Below, piece by piece: positions 31,984 to 39,942 of a DNA stretch of 64,000 nt. A program made the position numbers and the translations under genes. Origin of the DNA: JACCTH01 sp963761985 (GTDB lineage Bacteria; Actinomycetota; Acidimicrobiia; Spongiisociales; ZC4RG35); contig CAVXIT010000002.1 of NCBI GenBank assembly GCA_963761985.1, positions 1-64,000 on the forward strand. The letters are read 5' to 3'. The number at the start of each line of letters is the position of its first letter. Position 1 is the first letter of the stretch. The notes below the pieces were generated by a model that was given only the letters and a program-made list of their open reading frames with translations, had not been told where the DNA came from and did no database searches.

Positions 31984-33002
31984 CCCCGCGTCGAGGCGAC
32001 AAGTTCCTGCCAGCGCTCTTCTGGCCAGCCCAAACCTTCATGAAGTGTGTAATAGCCAACCCGCTGCACCCGGTCGCCGTATCGATTGCGAATCGCCTCG
32101 CCGACTTCCTCGATCGGGGCGACCACCGCAACCTCGTTCAGCATGTCGTCGCTGACCAGGTCACCCATCTCCGCCCATTGCCCTCGCCGGCTCATTTGGG
32201 ACAGCCTTTCCCCCACGTCCCAGCTGTGGGTTTCCAAAACCGCGGCGTAGTCCGGGGTGGACGCATAGAACGCGATCTGGCTCTTAACGGGTCCCTTCGC
32301 GGCTTCGATCTGGGCCTCGTTTTCCCCGGTGACCACGAAGACGGTTGTGATCCGCTCGACGTCGTCTAGCGACCGGCCGGCACGTGCCGCACCGTCAGCC
32401 ATTCGCGGGAGGACCACCTCGTCCAGATACTTAACGGTGTGAAATGGATGGACATGAAAGCCCTGGCACACCTCGCCCGCGAGCTTCGCCATATATGGAC
32501 CTACGCCTGCGATCGCGAGCGGAATGTCGGGATGCGCGATCGGCCCCGGATTGAAGAACGGCGACATGAGGGTGAATTTGTAGAACTCGCCCTCGTACCG
32601 CAGCGGTGCCCCGTTTTGGAATGTGTCCCAGATGGCTCGCATCGCCAGGAGGTAGTCCCTCATTCGGGGACCCGGGGAGACCCACTCGCCTGAGAACCTG
32701 CGCACGATATGGGCTTTGACCTGCGTGCCGAGGCCAAGCACGAAATTGCCGCCACTGATGTCCGCGAGATCCCAGGCCAGCTGCGCCACGGTCATCGGTG
32801 ATCGGGGAAAAGCGACCGCGATCGCGGTGCCGAAGGTCAGCTGCGGTTCCGCCTGCGCGGCCAGAACCAGCGGAAAGAAGGGGTTGTGTCCCGTTTCGGC
32901 GGTGAAGAAGCCGTCGTATCCGAGCCGGGCAGCGGTGTGAGCCGCGGACGTGGCGTCTTTCAATCCCGCGGAGGGATTGAAGTAATAGTCGACTTTGATC
33001 AC
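31980..33002 (-). CDS. LLM-class F420-dependent oxidoreductase
   Basis: Luciferase-like TIM-barrel protein of 340 aa. Typical segments are GYDGFFTAETGHNPFFPLVLA, TFGTAIAVAFPRSPMTVAQ, LGLGTQVKAHIVRRF and IPLAIAGVGPYMAKLAGE. These match the F420-associated TIGR03617-like branch common in Actinomycetota. Cofactor F420 use is inferred from the subfamily; the substrate is unknown. Start GTG 33002. Confidence 0.88.
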   Translation of the reverse strand: MIKVDYYFNPSAGLKDATSAAHTAARLGYDGFFTAETGHNPFFPLVLAAQAEPQLTFGTAIAVAFPRSPMTVAQLAWDLADISGGNFVLGLGTQVKAHIVRRFSGEWVSPGPRMRDYLLAMRAIWDTFQNGAPLRYEGEFYKFTLMSPFFNPGPIAHPDIPLAIAGVGPYMAKLAGEVCQGFHVHPFHTVKYLDEVVLPRMADGAARAGRSLDDVERITTVFVVTGENEAQIEAAKGPVKSQIAFYASTPDYAAVLETHSWDVGERLSQMSRRGQWAEMGDLVSDDMLNEVAVVAPIEEVGEAIRNRYGDRVQRVGYYTLHEGLGWPEERWQELVASTRG

Positions 33003-33042
33003 GTCACGGTAGACGCCGGACCAATCGCACTACCCTCGCCAA

Positions 33043-33201
33043 ATGGAACGGGCCAAAGGCCGTCGAATTATCCAGCTCGTCAGCATCGTTGGTGGAGTGG
33101 CCGCATTCGTCTGGGCCCTGCGTGAGCGTTGGATCTCGATCGACGCTCCCCGCGAGGAAGAGCCTCCCTCGTTTCGCGTCAGCAACGGCGCGAAGACCTA
33201 G
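33043..33201 (+). CDS. Small membrane-anchored hypothetical protein
   Basis: A 52-aa protein with one hydrophobic stretch (IIQLVSIVGGVAAFVWAL) after a basic start (MERAKGRR), and an acidic then polar tail. The main support is TACCCT at 33031-33036, exactly 6 nt before the ATG, the pattern of the other leaderless genes here. The stop TAG is immediately followed by the stop of the convergent LysM gene. Family unknown. Confidence 0.55.
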   Translation: MERAKGRRIIQLVSIVGGVAAFVWALRERWISIDAPREEEPPSFRVSNGAKT

Positions 33202-34208
33202 CTAGCAGCCCGCTGCCTGCAACGTGGGATAGGGGTTGACCGGCTCGCCGTTACCCGGCTTCAGCTCGAAGTGCAGGTGGGGCTCGGCCCCGGCCGCGTT
33301 GCCACTGGTTCCAACGGTGCCGATTTCGGCTCCCGCCGCCACCGGCCCGGACGCGATCGCGGTGTCGAGATGGGTGCCGATGTAGGTATTGCCGTCATCT
33401 CCGTACAAACGGAACTGGAGCCCGCCCACCGGCCCCGTGAGGACTTCGAGCCAACCCCCGACCGAAGCTCGCACCGGAGCCCCCAACTGCGCGAACAGGT
33501 CGTTGCCGACGTGGAATCTTCCTCCGGACCTCGGAAACCCCCAGTCGTTGAAGTAGTGCGCGCCGGCGACCGGACAGACCCAGGTGCCACCGCTGGCGGT
33601 GGGAACATTCAGATGCTGACCGACTCTGATGAGGTTGGGGTCGGCGATCCCGTTGGCGTCGACCAGTGCCTGAATCGACGTGCCGTAGTGGGACGCAACC
33701 TGTGCCAGGTTGTCGCCGGATTCGACGACATGGACGGCTGTCCCTAAGTTTCCATTGGCGCTTGCCGGTGCTGCGGTCACGGTGGGAGTAGCAGCTCCAC
33801 TCAACTGGAGCGCGGTACCGATATAGATCAGCGAAGGGTTGGTGATGCCATTGATGCTCGCCAGCGTCGCCGCGTCAAGGCCATATTGAGATGCGATCCC
33901 GGCGAGCGTCTCACCCGGAGAGACGACGTGGGTGCCTCCCGCGTCAGCGCCTGAAACGACGAGGATCTGACCGGGCCGGATCAGATCAGGATTGCTGATC
34001 CCGTTGGCAGCGGCGATATCTGCAACCGACACATCGAGCTCGGAGGCGATGGCGCCAAGCGTGTCCCCTGGTTGCACGGTGTAGCTCGGCGCTTGGCCCC
34101 GATGACGACCAACGCCAGCGTCACTAGAGCGAAGATACGTCGCGGTCGCGCGGATGAACCCGGGGCCAGATGTCGGCCCTTCGCAGACTTGACGATTTTG
34201 GCGTCCAA
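33202..34208 (-). CDS. LysM/M23 peptidoglycan endopeptidase, frameshifted as read
   Basis: Secreted cell-wall protein of about 335 aa. The N-terminus (TTG 34208, after AACAGGAGCGTC) has a basic stretch and hydrophobic signal segment FALVTLALVVIG. Three LysM repeats follow (QPGDTLGAIASEL, SPGETLAGIASQYGL, ESGDNLAQVASHYG), then an M23 LytM-type domain with HVGNDL and HLHFEL zinc motifs. Signal and LysM parts are in different frames; adding one G to GGGG (about 34097-34100) joins them as VIGGQAPSYTVQPGD. Unlike the other shifts in this window, this one is a missing base. Confidence 0.85.
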
Positions 34209-34226
34209 GACGCTCCTGTTCCGGCC

Positions 34227-34245
34227 CCTGTTCCGCCCGAACAGG
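34227..34245. promoter_or_regulatory. Hairpin upstream of LysM/M23 gene
   Basis: CCTGTTC-CGCCC-GAACAGG is a perfect 7-bp stem in the 75-bp gap between the DUF885 gene and the LysM/M23 start. No T-tract follows on either strand. It may be a leader structure or a weak terminator. Confidence 0.3.
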
Positions 34246-34283
34246 CTCCGAACCCTAGCGGAGGAGCAGCAGTCGAAGCAGCT

Positions 34284-35939
34284 TCACTTCATGCTGCTGG
34301 CGAGATAGTCGAGCCGAACGTCGCCTCCCTCGAGCAGACGACGATGGAAATCCTTGAGGTCAAAACTCGATCCCTGCTCGGCCTTGAGTTCGTCGCGCAT
34401 GTTGAGAATCGCCCTCTCGCCGACTTTGTAGGCGATCGCCTGGCCGGGCCAGCCCAGATAGCGCTTGATCTCAGACTCGGATTGGTCCACCGGCACGCCG
34501 GCGACGCGATTCAACATTTCGACGCCTGTCTCGAAATCCCATTTGCCACCGGGATTGACGAGACCGTTGGCGGGAATGTCGAGGTCGAGATGGCTGCCAA
34601 TGTCGATGACCACGCGGCACGCGCGCATTTGTTGGGCGGCAAGCATGCCGAGCAGGTACTGCGGCTGGTCGAAATACCCGAGTTCATTCATCAGGCGCTC
34701 GGTGTACAGCGCCCACCCTTCGCCGTATCCCGGGTGCCAGATGAAAACGCGATGGGTTCTCGTCAACTTTTCGCTTTGAGCCATCGCCATTCCCACCTGG
34801 AGATGGTGGCCGGGAAAGCCTTCGTGATAACCAGTCGAAACCTCGCCCCACAGCGGGAGCTGCTGACGATCGCCGAAGGAGTACCAAATCCCCCCGGACC
34901 GGGTGAAGTCTTCGCTCGGGGGCAGGTAGTACGCCCCGAGGGCCGCTCCCGGTGGAACGAGGTTCACCGTGACCTGGCGGATCTGTTCGGGCACGTCGAA
35001 ATGAACTCCGTCGAGCTGGGTCAGCGCCTGGTCCTGTAATGCCTGGATGAACTCGACGAACTCTTCGGGGTTTTTCGTCAGATATTTGGGATCGGTGTCG
35101 AGCAATTCGATGACACCGCTCAGGTCACGATCGGGATCGACCTGCTTCGCCACTTCGACCATCGCCTGATGAAGACGATGGACCTCCTCCCAGCCCCATT
35201 CATAGGTCTCGACCGGATTGATGGTCATCCCCAGGAAACGGTCGGCTTCGGCAACGTATCGCTCCTCCCCCACACCATCCGCGGCCACAGCATCGGTCGC
35301 ATATTCGTGCTCGATGTAGTCGGCAAAGTCGGCCGCCGCCGACCGACCAGCTGCAACCGCCGCCTCGATCCGTTCAGCGTGATCGGAGTGGCTTTCGCTG
35401 ACCTGAGCGACCAAACCGAGCCATTTCGACTCTTCCCCGGCCAGATGACGTAGCTGCTCGACCACCGATGCCACCTGTCGACGCGACGAGACGTGGCCGA
35501 GCCGGCGTCCTTCCTCGAGGGTCTCCTTCCAGCCGGCCAAGGGTTGGGCCACCGTCTCGAGCCGGGTAGCGATGTTGTCCCAGGCTTCCCCTGTCTCCGT
35601 GCTCATGAGGTCGAAGATGTCGCGGACGTCTTCGATCAATCCAGCAACGTGGCGCACGCGGTAATAGCGCGCCCCTTGCTCATAGGCGGCGAGTCCTTCG
35701 TCGAGATAATCACTCAGCACCTTGCGGCCGTGCTCGTGCCACCGATCGGATGACTTGGGGATCTCGCCCGCGCGTGTGCGATAGCTGCTCATGAGATCGT
35801 GTTCTTTGGCGGTCCCCGCCGGCGAAGTATCACTCCAAAGGTGATCGCTGCCGGGAATGCCGAGGTACGTGGCGGTCTCCGGCGAAATGGCCGCCGTATC
35901 GTCAACGAACTGGGCGGAAAGTTCGTAAATGTCAGTCAT
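34284..35939 (-). CDS. DUF885 family putative metallopeptidase
   Basis: A 551-aa protein of the DUF885 family. The gluzincin-like motif is YHEGFPGHHLQVG, followed by EGWALYTERLM about 40 residues later, as in M32-like zinc peptidases. Long charged helices fill the first 350 residues. No signal peptide is visible, so it is probably cytosolic and may cleave oligopeptides; activity is inferred. ATG 35939 is exactly 6 nt from TAAGGT (35951-35946 minus), a -10 that overlaps the -10 of the divergent phosphotransferase gene. Confidence 0.87.
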   Translation of the reverse strand: MTDIYELSAQFVDDTAAISPETATYLGIPGSDHLWSDTSPAGTAKEHDLMSSYRTRAGEIPKSSDRWHEHGRKVLSDYLDEGLAAYEQGARYYRVRHVAGLIEDVRDIFDLMSTETGEAWDNIATRLETVAQPLAGWKETLEEGRRLGHVSSRRQVASVVEQLRHLAGEESKWLGLVAQVSESHSDHAERIEAAVAAGRSAAADFADYIEHEYATDAVAADGVGEERYVAEADRFLGMTINPVETYEWGWEEVHRLHQAMVEVAKQVDPDRDLSGVIELLDTDPKYLTKNPEEFVEFIQALQDQALTQLDGVHFDVPEQIRQVTVNLVPPGAALGAYYLPPSEDFTRSGGIWYSFGDRQQLPLWGEVSTGYHEGFPGHHLQVGMAMAQSEKLTRTHRVFIWHPGYGEGWALYTERLMNELGYFDQPQYLLGMLAAQQMRACRVVIDIGSHLDLDIPANGLVNPGGKWDFETGVEMLNRVAGVPVDQSESEIKRYLGWPGQAIAYKVGERAILNMRDELKAEQGSSFDLKDFHRRLLEGGDVRLDYLASSMK

Positions 35940-35945
35940 CCGGCG

Positions 35946-35955
35946 ACCTTACCCT
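35946..35955. promoter_or_regulatory. Overlapping divergent leaderless -10 elements
   Basis: TAAGGT on the minus strand (35951-35946) and TACCCT on the plus strand (35950-35955) overlap by two bases. Each stands exactly 6 nt before a start codon (ATG 35939 minus, GTG 35962 plus). The starts are only 22 bp apart, so RNA polymerase cannot use both at once. Confidence 0.55.
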
Positions 35956-35961
35956 GCGACT

Positions 35962-37017
35962 GTGGAGCCGACTCCAGATGTCATCCCGGTCCGCGCCGAG
36001 GAAGGTTTTCCGGTGGAGGCCTTGGCTCGATATCTCGAAGGCAAAGTGGCCGGCGCTGAAGGTACGCCCGTCGTCAAGCAGTTCGCGGGTGGCCACGCCA
36101 ATCTCACCTACTTGCTGGCGTACCCGTCGCTCGATCTCGTTTTGCGGCGTCCGCCTCTGGGACCGGTAGCGCCCGGATCGCATGACATGGCGCGTGAGTA
36201 CCGGGTTCTTTCCCGGCTTCATCGATCCTTCGCCCCCGCGCCCGAAGCGCTTCATCTTTGCGATGACCCGGACGTGATCGGCTCTCCATTCCTGATCATG
36301 GAACGCAGAGAAGGCGTTGTCGTTCGGAACCAGGTTCCGGAGATCTTTGGCTCCGGCGAGGACCCGAGTTCGAATCGAAAATTGTCCGAGTTGGTGGTGG
36401 ACACCTTGGCCGCCCTGCATCGGGTCGATCCGCAGTCATGTGATTTGGGCGATCTAGGGCGGCCCGATGGATTCCTCAAGCGGCAGGTCGAAGGGTGGAT
36501 GACTCGTTGGGAATCGGCGCGGCACGAGCCGAACCCGTTGGCCGAAGAACTGGCGATCTGGATCCACGCCGCGCTGCCGGACTCTCCTCCCCCAACGATC
36601 ATCCACAACGACTGGCGCCTCGACAACATGGCTGTCGATCCGGCCGACCCTGGTCGTTGCGCAGCGGTCTATGACTGGGATATGTGCACTCGGGGCGATC
36701 CACTGGCCGACCTCGGCACGTTGATGGGGGTTTGGTATGAAAAAGGTGAGGTGGCGGCAACCCTCAACCCGATGCCGACTTCAGCCGTCGGATTCATGTC
36801 GCGCACCGAAGCGGTCGATCGCTACGCGCAGCGGTCGGGTCTCGATCTCAGCCGGTTCAACTGGTACCTCGTCTTTGGCACATGGAAGCTCGGCGTCGTC
36901 CTGCAACAGATTTACATTCGTTTCTATCGCGGGCAGACTCACGACGAGCGTTTTGCGTCGATGGGTGCGGGGGCGCAGCGATTGTTCGAATTGGCCGCCG
37001 AACGGCGCCAGAGTTAG
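35962..37017 (+). CDS. Aminoglycoside-phosphotransferase-fold kinase (ACAD10/11-type)
   Basis: A 351-aa protein with an APH kinase fold. It has QFAGGHANLTYLL as the nucleotide loop, MAREYRVLSRLH, the catalytic loop IIHNDWRLDNM with its Asp, and DWDMCTRGDPLADL in the DFG position. The N-terminal sequence and context beside acyl-CoA dehydrogenases fit the ACAD10/11-like branch that phosphorylates hydroxyacyl-CoAs, not antibiotics. GTG 35962 is preferred over ATG 35929 because TACCCT is exactly 6 nt upstream. Confidence 0.85.
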   Translation: MEPTPDVIPVRAEEGFPVEALARYLEGKVAGAEGTPVVKQFAGGHANLTYLLAYPSLDLVLRRPPLGPVAPGSHDMAREYRVLSRLHRSFAPAPEALHLCDDPDVIGSPFLIMERREGVVVRNQVPEIFGSGEDPSSNRKLSELVVDTLAALHRVDPQSCDLGDLGRPDGFLKRQVEGWMTRWESARHEPNPLAEELAIWIHAALPDSPPPTIIHNDWRLDNMAVDPADPGRCAAVYDWDMCTRGDPLADLGTLMGVWYEKGEVAATLNPMPTSAVGFMSRTEAVDRYAQRSGLDLSRFNWYLVFGTWKLGVVLQQIYIRFYRGQTHDERFASMGAGAQRLFELAAERRQS

Positions 37018-37022
37018 ACCGC

Positions 37023-38144
37023 CTAGAGACCGGCCGGATCGGTTTCCAGGCCGAGCAAAACGCGACCGGTGAGCTCCCAGGTGGGCTGACCGACCATCAT
37101 GTGCTGGGTCGCGGTGTGGATGTCTCGGAAATGGCGTTGGAGCGGTGACCGGTCGTAGAGCGAACTGCCTCCGCTCATGGTGTACAGGTTGTCGACGATC
37201 TTCCGGCTGGTTTCAACAGACGCGGTGGCCGCCAGCCGGAGACGCACCTTGTCGGACTGATTTGCAATTTCGCTGATGTCGAGACTTCGCCCCGCGAGAT
37301 AGTGCCAGGCAGTTTCGATGCCGGCATGGGCGCGTGCCACCGCCTCTTGGACTGAACCCCGGTCGGCCAACCGCCGCTTCGAACCCGTCGGCGTTTTTGC
37401 CCCACTGAGCTCGGTGAATTCCTCGAGCGCGGCTTGGGCGATACCGATCGCCACCGCTCCAATCCCCGCGGCCAACAGCCCGAGGATCGGGAAGCTCGCG
37501 ACCGGTTCGGCAGTGAGGTTGGGACCGTCGAAGTACGCAACCCGCCTCGCCGGGACAAAGGCTTTTTCCACGAGCTGATCGTTGCTCGCCGTCGCCCGCA
37601 GCCCGAGTACTTGCCAGGTGGGGAGTATCCGGATCTGATCGCACGGAATGAAGAAGGTCCCGGTCCGCCCTGGCGAGCCGTCGATCACCGCGCCCAGACC
37701 CATCCAGTCGGCATCAGCACTTCCCGACCCGAAGGCCCACCGCCCGCTGACCTCGAATCCACCCTCGACGCTCACCGCCACACCCTTCGGGGCCAGCACC
37801 CCCGCGACGAGCGTGCTCGCACCCCTGGCCAACACGTCATCGCGCCCGTCATTCGCGAGCCAGTGGACCCCGACCGCCGAAGTGAGATGGATCATTGCCA
37901 CCCATCCGGCGGAGCCGTCCGCCTGGGCGACCACGCGGATCAGTTCGAGCACATCGAAGAGCGAAGGATTGGTGCCGCCGTGCGAGATCGGAGCGGTCGA
38001 CGATCCGACCAGGCGCAGAAGGTCGACAAAGGCCGGGTCGATGCGACCGTTTGTCTCGGATTTGATAGCGGTGGCGCGAGCGATTGCGGCCAGATTCTCA
38101 ACCATCGATGGGTCGAACCGGGTCGAAAGTTTGGTAGAGATCAT
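37023..38144 (-). CDS. Acyl-CoA dehydrogenase-like flavoprotein (HsaA/DszC-type)
   Basis: A 373-aa acyl-CoA dehydrogenase-fold protein. Segments such as ADGSAGWVAMIHLTSAVGVH, EGGFEVSGRWAFGSGSADAD and SGGSSLYDRSPLQRHFRDIH resemble flavin-dependent monooxygenases of the HsaA/DszC group more than true dehydrogenases. The substrate is unknown. TAAGAT lies 11 nt upstream of ATG 38144, and an inverted repeat (38147-38169) overlaps this promoter. The gene diverges from a TetR regulator that probably controls it. Confidence 0.82.
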   Translation of the reverse strand: MISTKLSTRFDPSMVENLAAIARATAIKSETNGRIDPAFVDLLRLVGSSTAPISHGGTNPSLFDVLELIRVVAQADGSAGWVAMIHLTSAVGVHWLANDGRDDVLARGASTLVAGVLAPKGVAVSVEGGFEVSGRWAFGSGSADADWMGLGAVIDGSPGRTGTFFIPCDQIRILPTWQVLGLRATASNDQLVEKAFVPARRVAYFDGPNLTAEPVASFPILGLLAAGIGAVAIGIAQAALEEFTELSGAKTPTGSKRRLADRGSVQEAVARAHAGIETAWHYLAGRSLDISEIANQSDKVRLRLAATASVETSRKIVDNLYTMSGGSSLYDRSPLQRHFRDIHTATQHMMVGQPTWELTGRVLLGLETDPAGL

Positions 38145-38146
38145 CT

Positions 38147-38169
38147 CCAGTTTTTATCTTAGCAACTGG
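38147..38169. promoter_or_regulatory. Inverted repeat, candidate TetR operator
   Basis: CCAGTT-N11-AACTGG has perfect 6-bp arms and lies directly upstream of the flavoprotein start, covering its -10 (TAAGAT on the minus strand). It sits in the gap to the divergent TetR gene, the usual place for a TetR-type operator. Binding is inferred. Confidence 0.5.
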
Positions 38170-38232
38170 ATCTTGTCTCTACTCCCGAAAAGCGTCGGTA
38201 GCTGTTTAAGGCCAAATGAATAAGGTTGGTCC

Positions 38233-38838
38233 ATGGTGACCGCTCCGGCCACGCGCAAAACCCAGGCGACCTACGCCCGTTTGGTGAAGGCGGCGCGGGA
38301 AGCGATGCGCCGGGAAGGGACAATGTCGCCCGAGTTCGTAGCTGAGGTTGCCGACCTCTCCCCCGCCACGCTCTACACCTACTTCGCCTCCAAAGACGCC
38401 CTACTGGCGGCAGCGTTTGACGCAGCTCTCGCGGAGATCGGTGACTCGATAGCCCCGATTCTTTCTGCTGAGTATCTGCTCGAAGAAGGGTGGGAATCGA
38501 CGGCCCGCCACCTGGTGCGATCGGTGGTCAAGGGTTTTTCCCACGACGGCAGGTTGGTCCGGCTGGCGGTAACGCGGATCGGCGACTCAAAGGAAGTCCT
38601 CGAGGTCTACAACCGCCGAAGCAAGGAACAACTCGACCTCATCACCCGGTTTATCCGTCTCGGGATCGTCGCCGGGCAGATGCGTCCAGCAGATCCGGTA
38701 GTGCTCGCGCGAACAACGATGCTGCTTCTCCAGTCGCTGCAAAACCCGCTGGCGCTCAGCACGGGCGCTGGTCCGGTCGTCGAGGAGATGGCGAGAGCCG
38801 TCCGCAACCTGCTGGCGGCTGACCCTCAGGCAATCTGA
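38233..38838 (+). CDS. TetR-family transcriptional regulator
   Basis: A 201-aa repressor-type protein. The N-terminal helix-turn-helix is at about 10-55 (TYARLVKAAREAMRREG, EVADLSPATLYTYFASKDAL), followed by a helical ligand-binding domain. TAAGGT at 38221-38226 lies exactly 6 nt before ATG 38233, so the transcript is probably leaderless. The neighbouring acyl-CoA dehydrogenase genes suggest an acyl-CoA or related effector. Its 3' end overlaps the convergent dehydrogenase by 13 bp. Confidence 0.9.
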   Translation: MVTAPATRKTQATYARLVKAAREAMRREGTMSPEFVAEVADLSPATLYTYFASKDALLAAAFDAALAEIGDSIAPILSAEYLLEEGWESTARHLVRSVVKGFSHDGRLVRLAVTRIGDSKEVLEVYNRRSKEQLDLITRFIRLGIVAGQMRPADPVVLARTTMLLLQSLQNPLALSTGAGPVVEEMARAVRNLLAADPQAI

Positions 38839-39911
38839 TCGCGAGGAAGCCCCAGGATTGACTCGCCAATGATGTTCGACAGAACCTGAGTCGTACCTCC
38901 TCCGACCGTCAATGCTGCCGAGAAGAGGAATCCCCAAGTTGGGTCGCCACGGTCAAGCAATCCGGGTGCTCCGCCGGCTTCGATCAGGAGATCCATCGCC
39001 TCCTGACCGTGCTTGTCGGCCATCAGCTTCTTGACCGCAACTTCGGGCCCCGGCGCTTGACCGGCCATCTGGGCCGTGAGAATTCGGAGTCCCATCAATC
39101 GGAGCAGCTCCGATTGGATATAGAGAGAGGTGGCGCGGTCACGCCATTTCTCAGTCCGGGGGAGCAGGTCCAGCACCTCCGTAGTGGTTGGACCCATCCC
39201 CCACAACACTCCGCCGGCGGAAAGCGCGATGCGTTCGTTGCCGAGGGTGAACTTCGCCAGGGGCCACCCACCGTTTTCGTCACCGAGCAAGTTCGCGCGC
39301 GGAACGGAGGCTTCGTCGAAGAAGACCTCGCTGAAGTGAGCCCGACCCGTCATCTCTTTAATAGGCCGTACCGTGATCCCCGGTTGGCGCATCGGGCAAA
39401 GCAAGTACGAGATGCCTTGATGCTTGGCTACCGACGTGTCAGTGCGGGCGAGAAGGATGCCGTAGTCGGCGGAAGGCGCCATCGAGGTCCAGATCTTCTG
39501 GCCCGTGACCACGTAGCTGTCGCCATCGAGCACCGCCCGGGTCGTGAGTCCGGCGAGATCCGAGCCCGCTCCCGGCTCAGAGAAAAGCTGGCACCAAATC
39601 TCGTCCCCTCGAATGAGCGGCCCGAGGAAACGCTCCTGCTGTTCGCGCGTCCCGGCATGGAGGATCGTCGGTCCCGCCCAGCCGATCCCGATCGGATTGT
39701 GACCCTGGGCGTCGATGCCGGCTCGCCCGAGCTCATCGTTGATGATGAACTGGTGCTCGGGGTCGGCGTCCAGCCCCCAGGGTCGTGGCCAGCCCGGCGC
39801 CACATATCCGGCGGCCGCGAAGTCGACCGGCGTTGGGTCTTGATGCTTTGCGATCCAATCGCGCACGGCGATCCGCCGCGGGTCCTCCTCCGCCGGAAGC
39901 CGAAAATCCAC
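38826..39911 (-). CDS. Acyl-CoA dehydrogenase
   Basis: FAD enzyme of 361 aa. Typical blocks are CQLFSEPGAGSDLAGLTTRA, YVVTGQKIWTSMA (flavin site), LLGDENGGWPLAKFTLGNER and the C-terminal GGGTTQVLSNIIGESILGLP. It introduces a double bond in acyl-CoAs; chain type is unknown. GTG 39911 is taken as the start because the family N-terminus VDFRLPAEEDP begins there. The codon is part of a 34-bp perfect palindrome shared with the divergent decarboxylase gene. An alternative TTG upstream lies inside the palindrome and would add MRKNGY. Confidence 0.88.
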   Translation of the reverse strand: MDFRLPAEEDPRRIAVRDWIAKHQDPTPVDFAAAGYVAPGWPRPWGLDADPEHQFIINDELGRAGIDAQGHNPIGIGWAGPTILHAGTREQQERFLGPLIRGDEIWCQLFSEPGAGSDLAGLTTRAVLDGDSYVVTGQKIWTSMAPSADYGILLARTDTSVAKHQGISYLLCPMRQPGITVRPIKEMTGRAHFSEVFFDEASVPRANLLGDENGGWPLAKFTLGNERIALSAGGVLWGMGPTTTEVLDLLPRTEKWRDRATSLYIQSELLRLMGLRILTAQMAGQAPGPEVAVKKLMADKHGQEAMDLLIEAGGAPGLLDRGDPTWGFLFSAALTVGGGTTQVLSNIIGESILGLPRDQIA

Positions 39912-39942
39912 GTATCCATTCTTGCGCAAGAATGGATACGTG
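39909..39942. promoter_or_regulatory. 34-bp perfect palindrome carrying both divergent start codons
   Basis: The half-site CACGTATCCATTCTTGC is followed immediately by its exact reverse complement, with no mismatch and no spacer. The outer CAC and GTG are the GTG start codons of the minus-strand dehydrogenase (39911-39909) and the plus-strand decarboxylase (39940-39942). Alternative TTG starts also sit symmetrically inside. It is a likely operator or shared translation/transcription control site. No TANNNT -10 lies at the usual 6-7 nt here. Confidence 0.7.

Noticed and set aside
35962..37017. Aminoglycoside resistance kinase
   Set aside because: The APH fold is clear, but the subfamily pattern and acyl-CoA dehydrogenase neighbours fit ACAD10/11-like metabolism.
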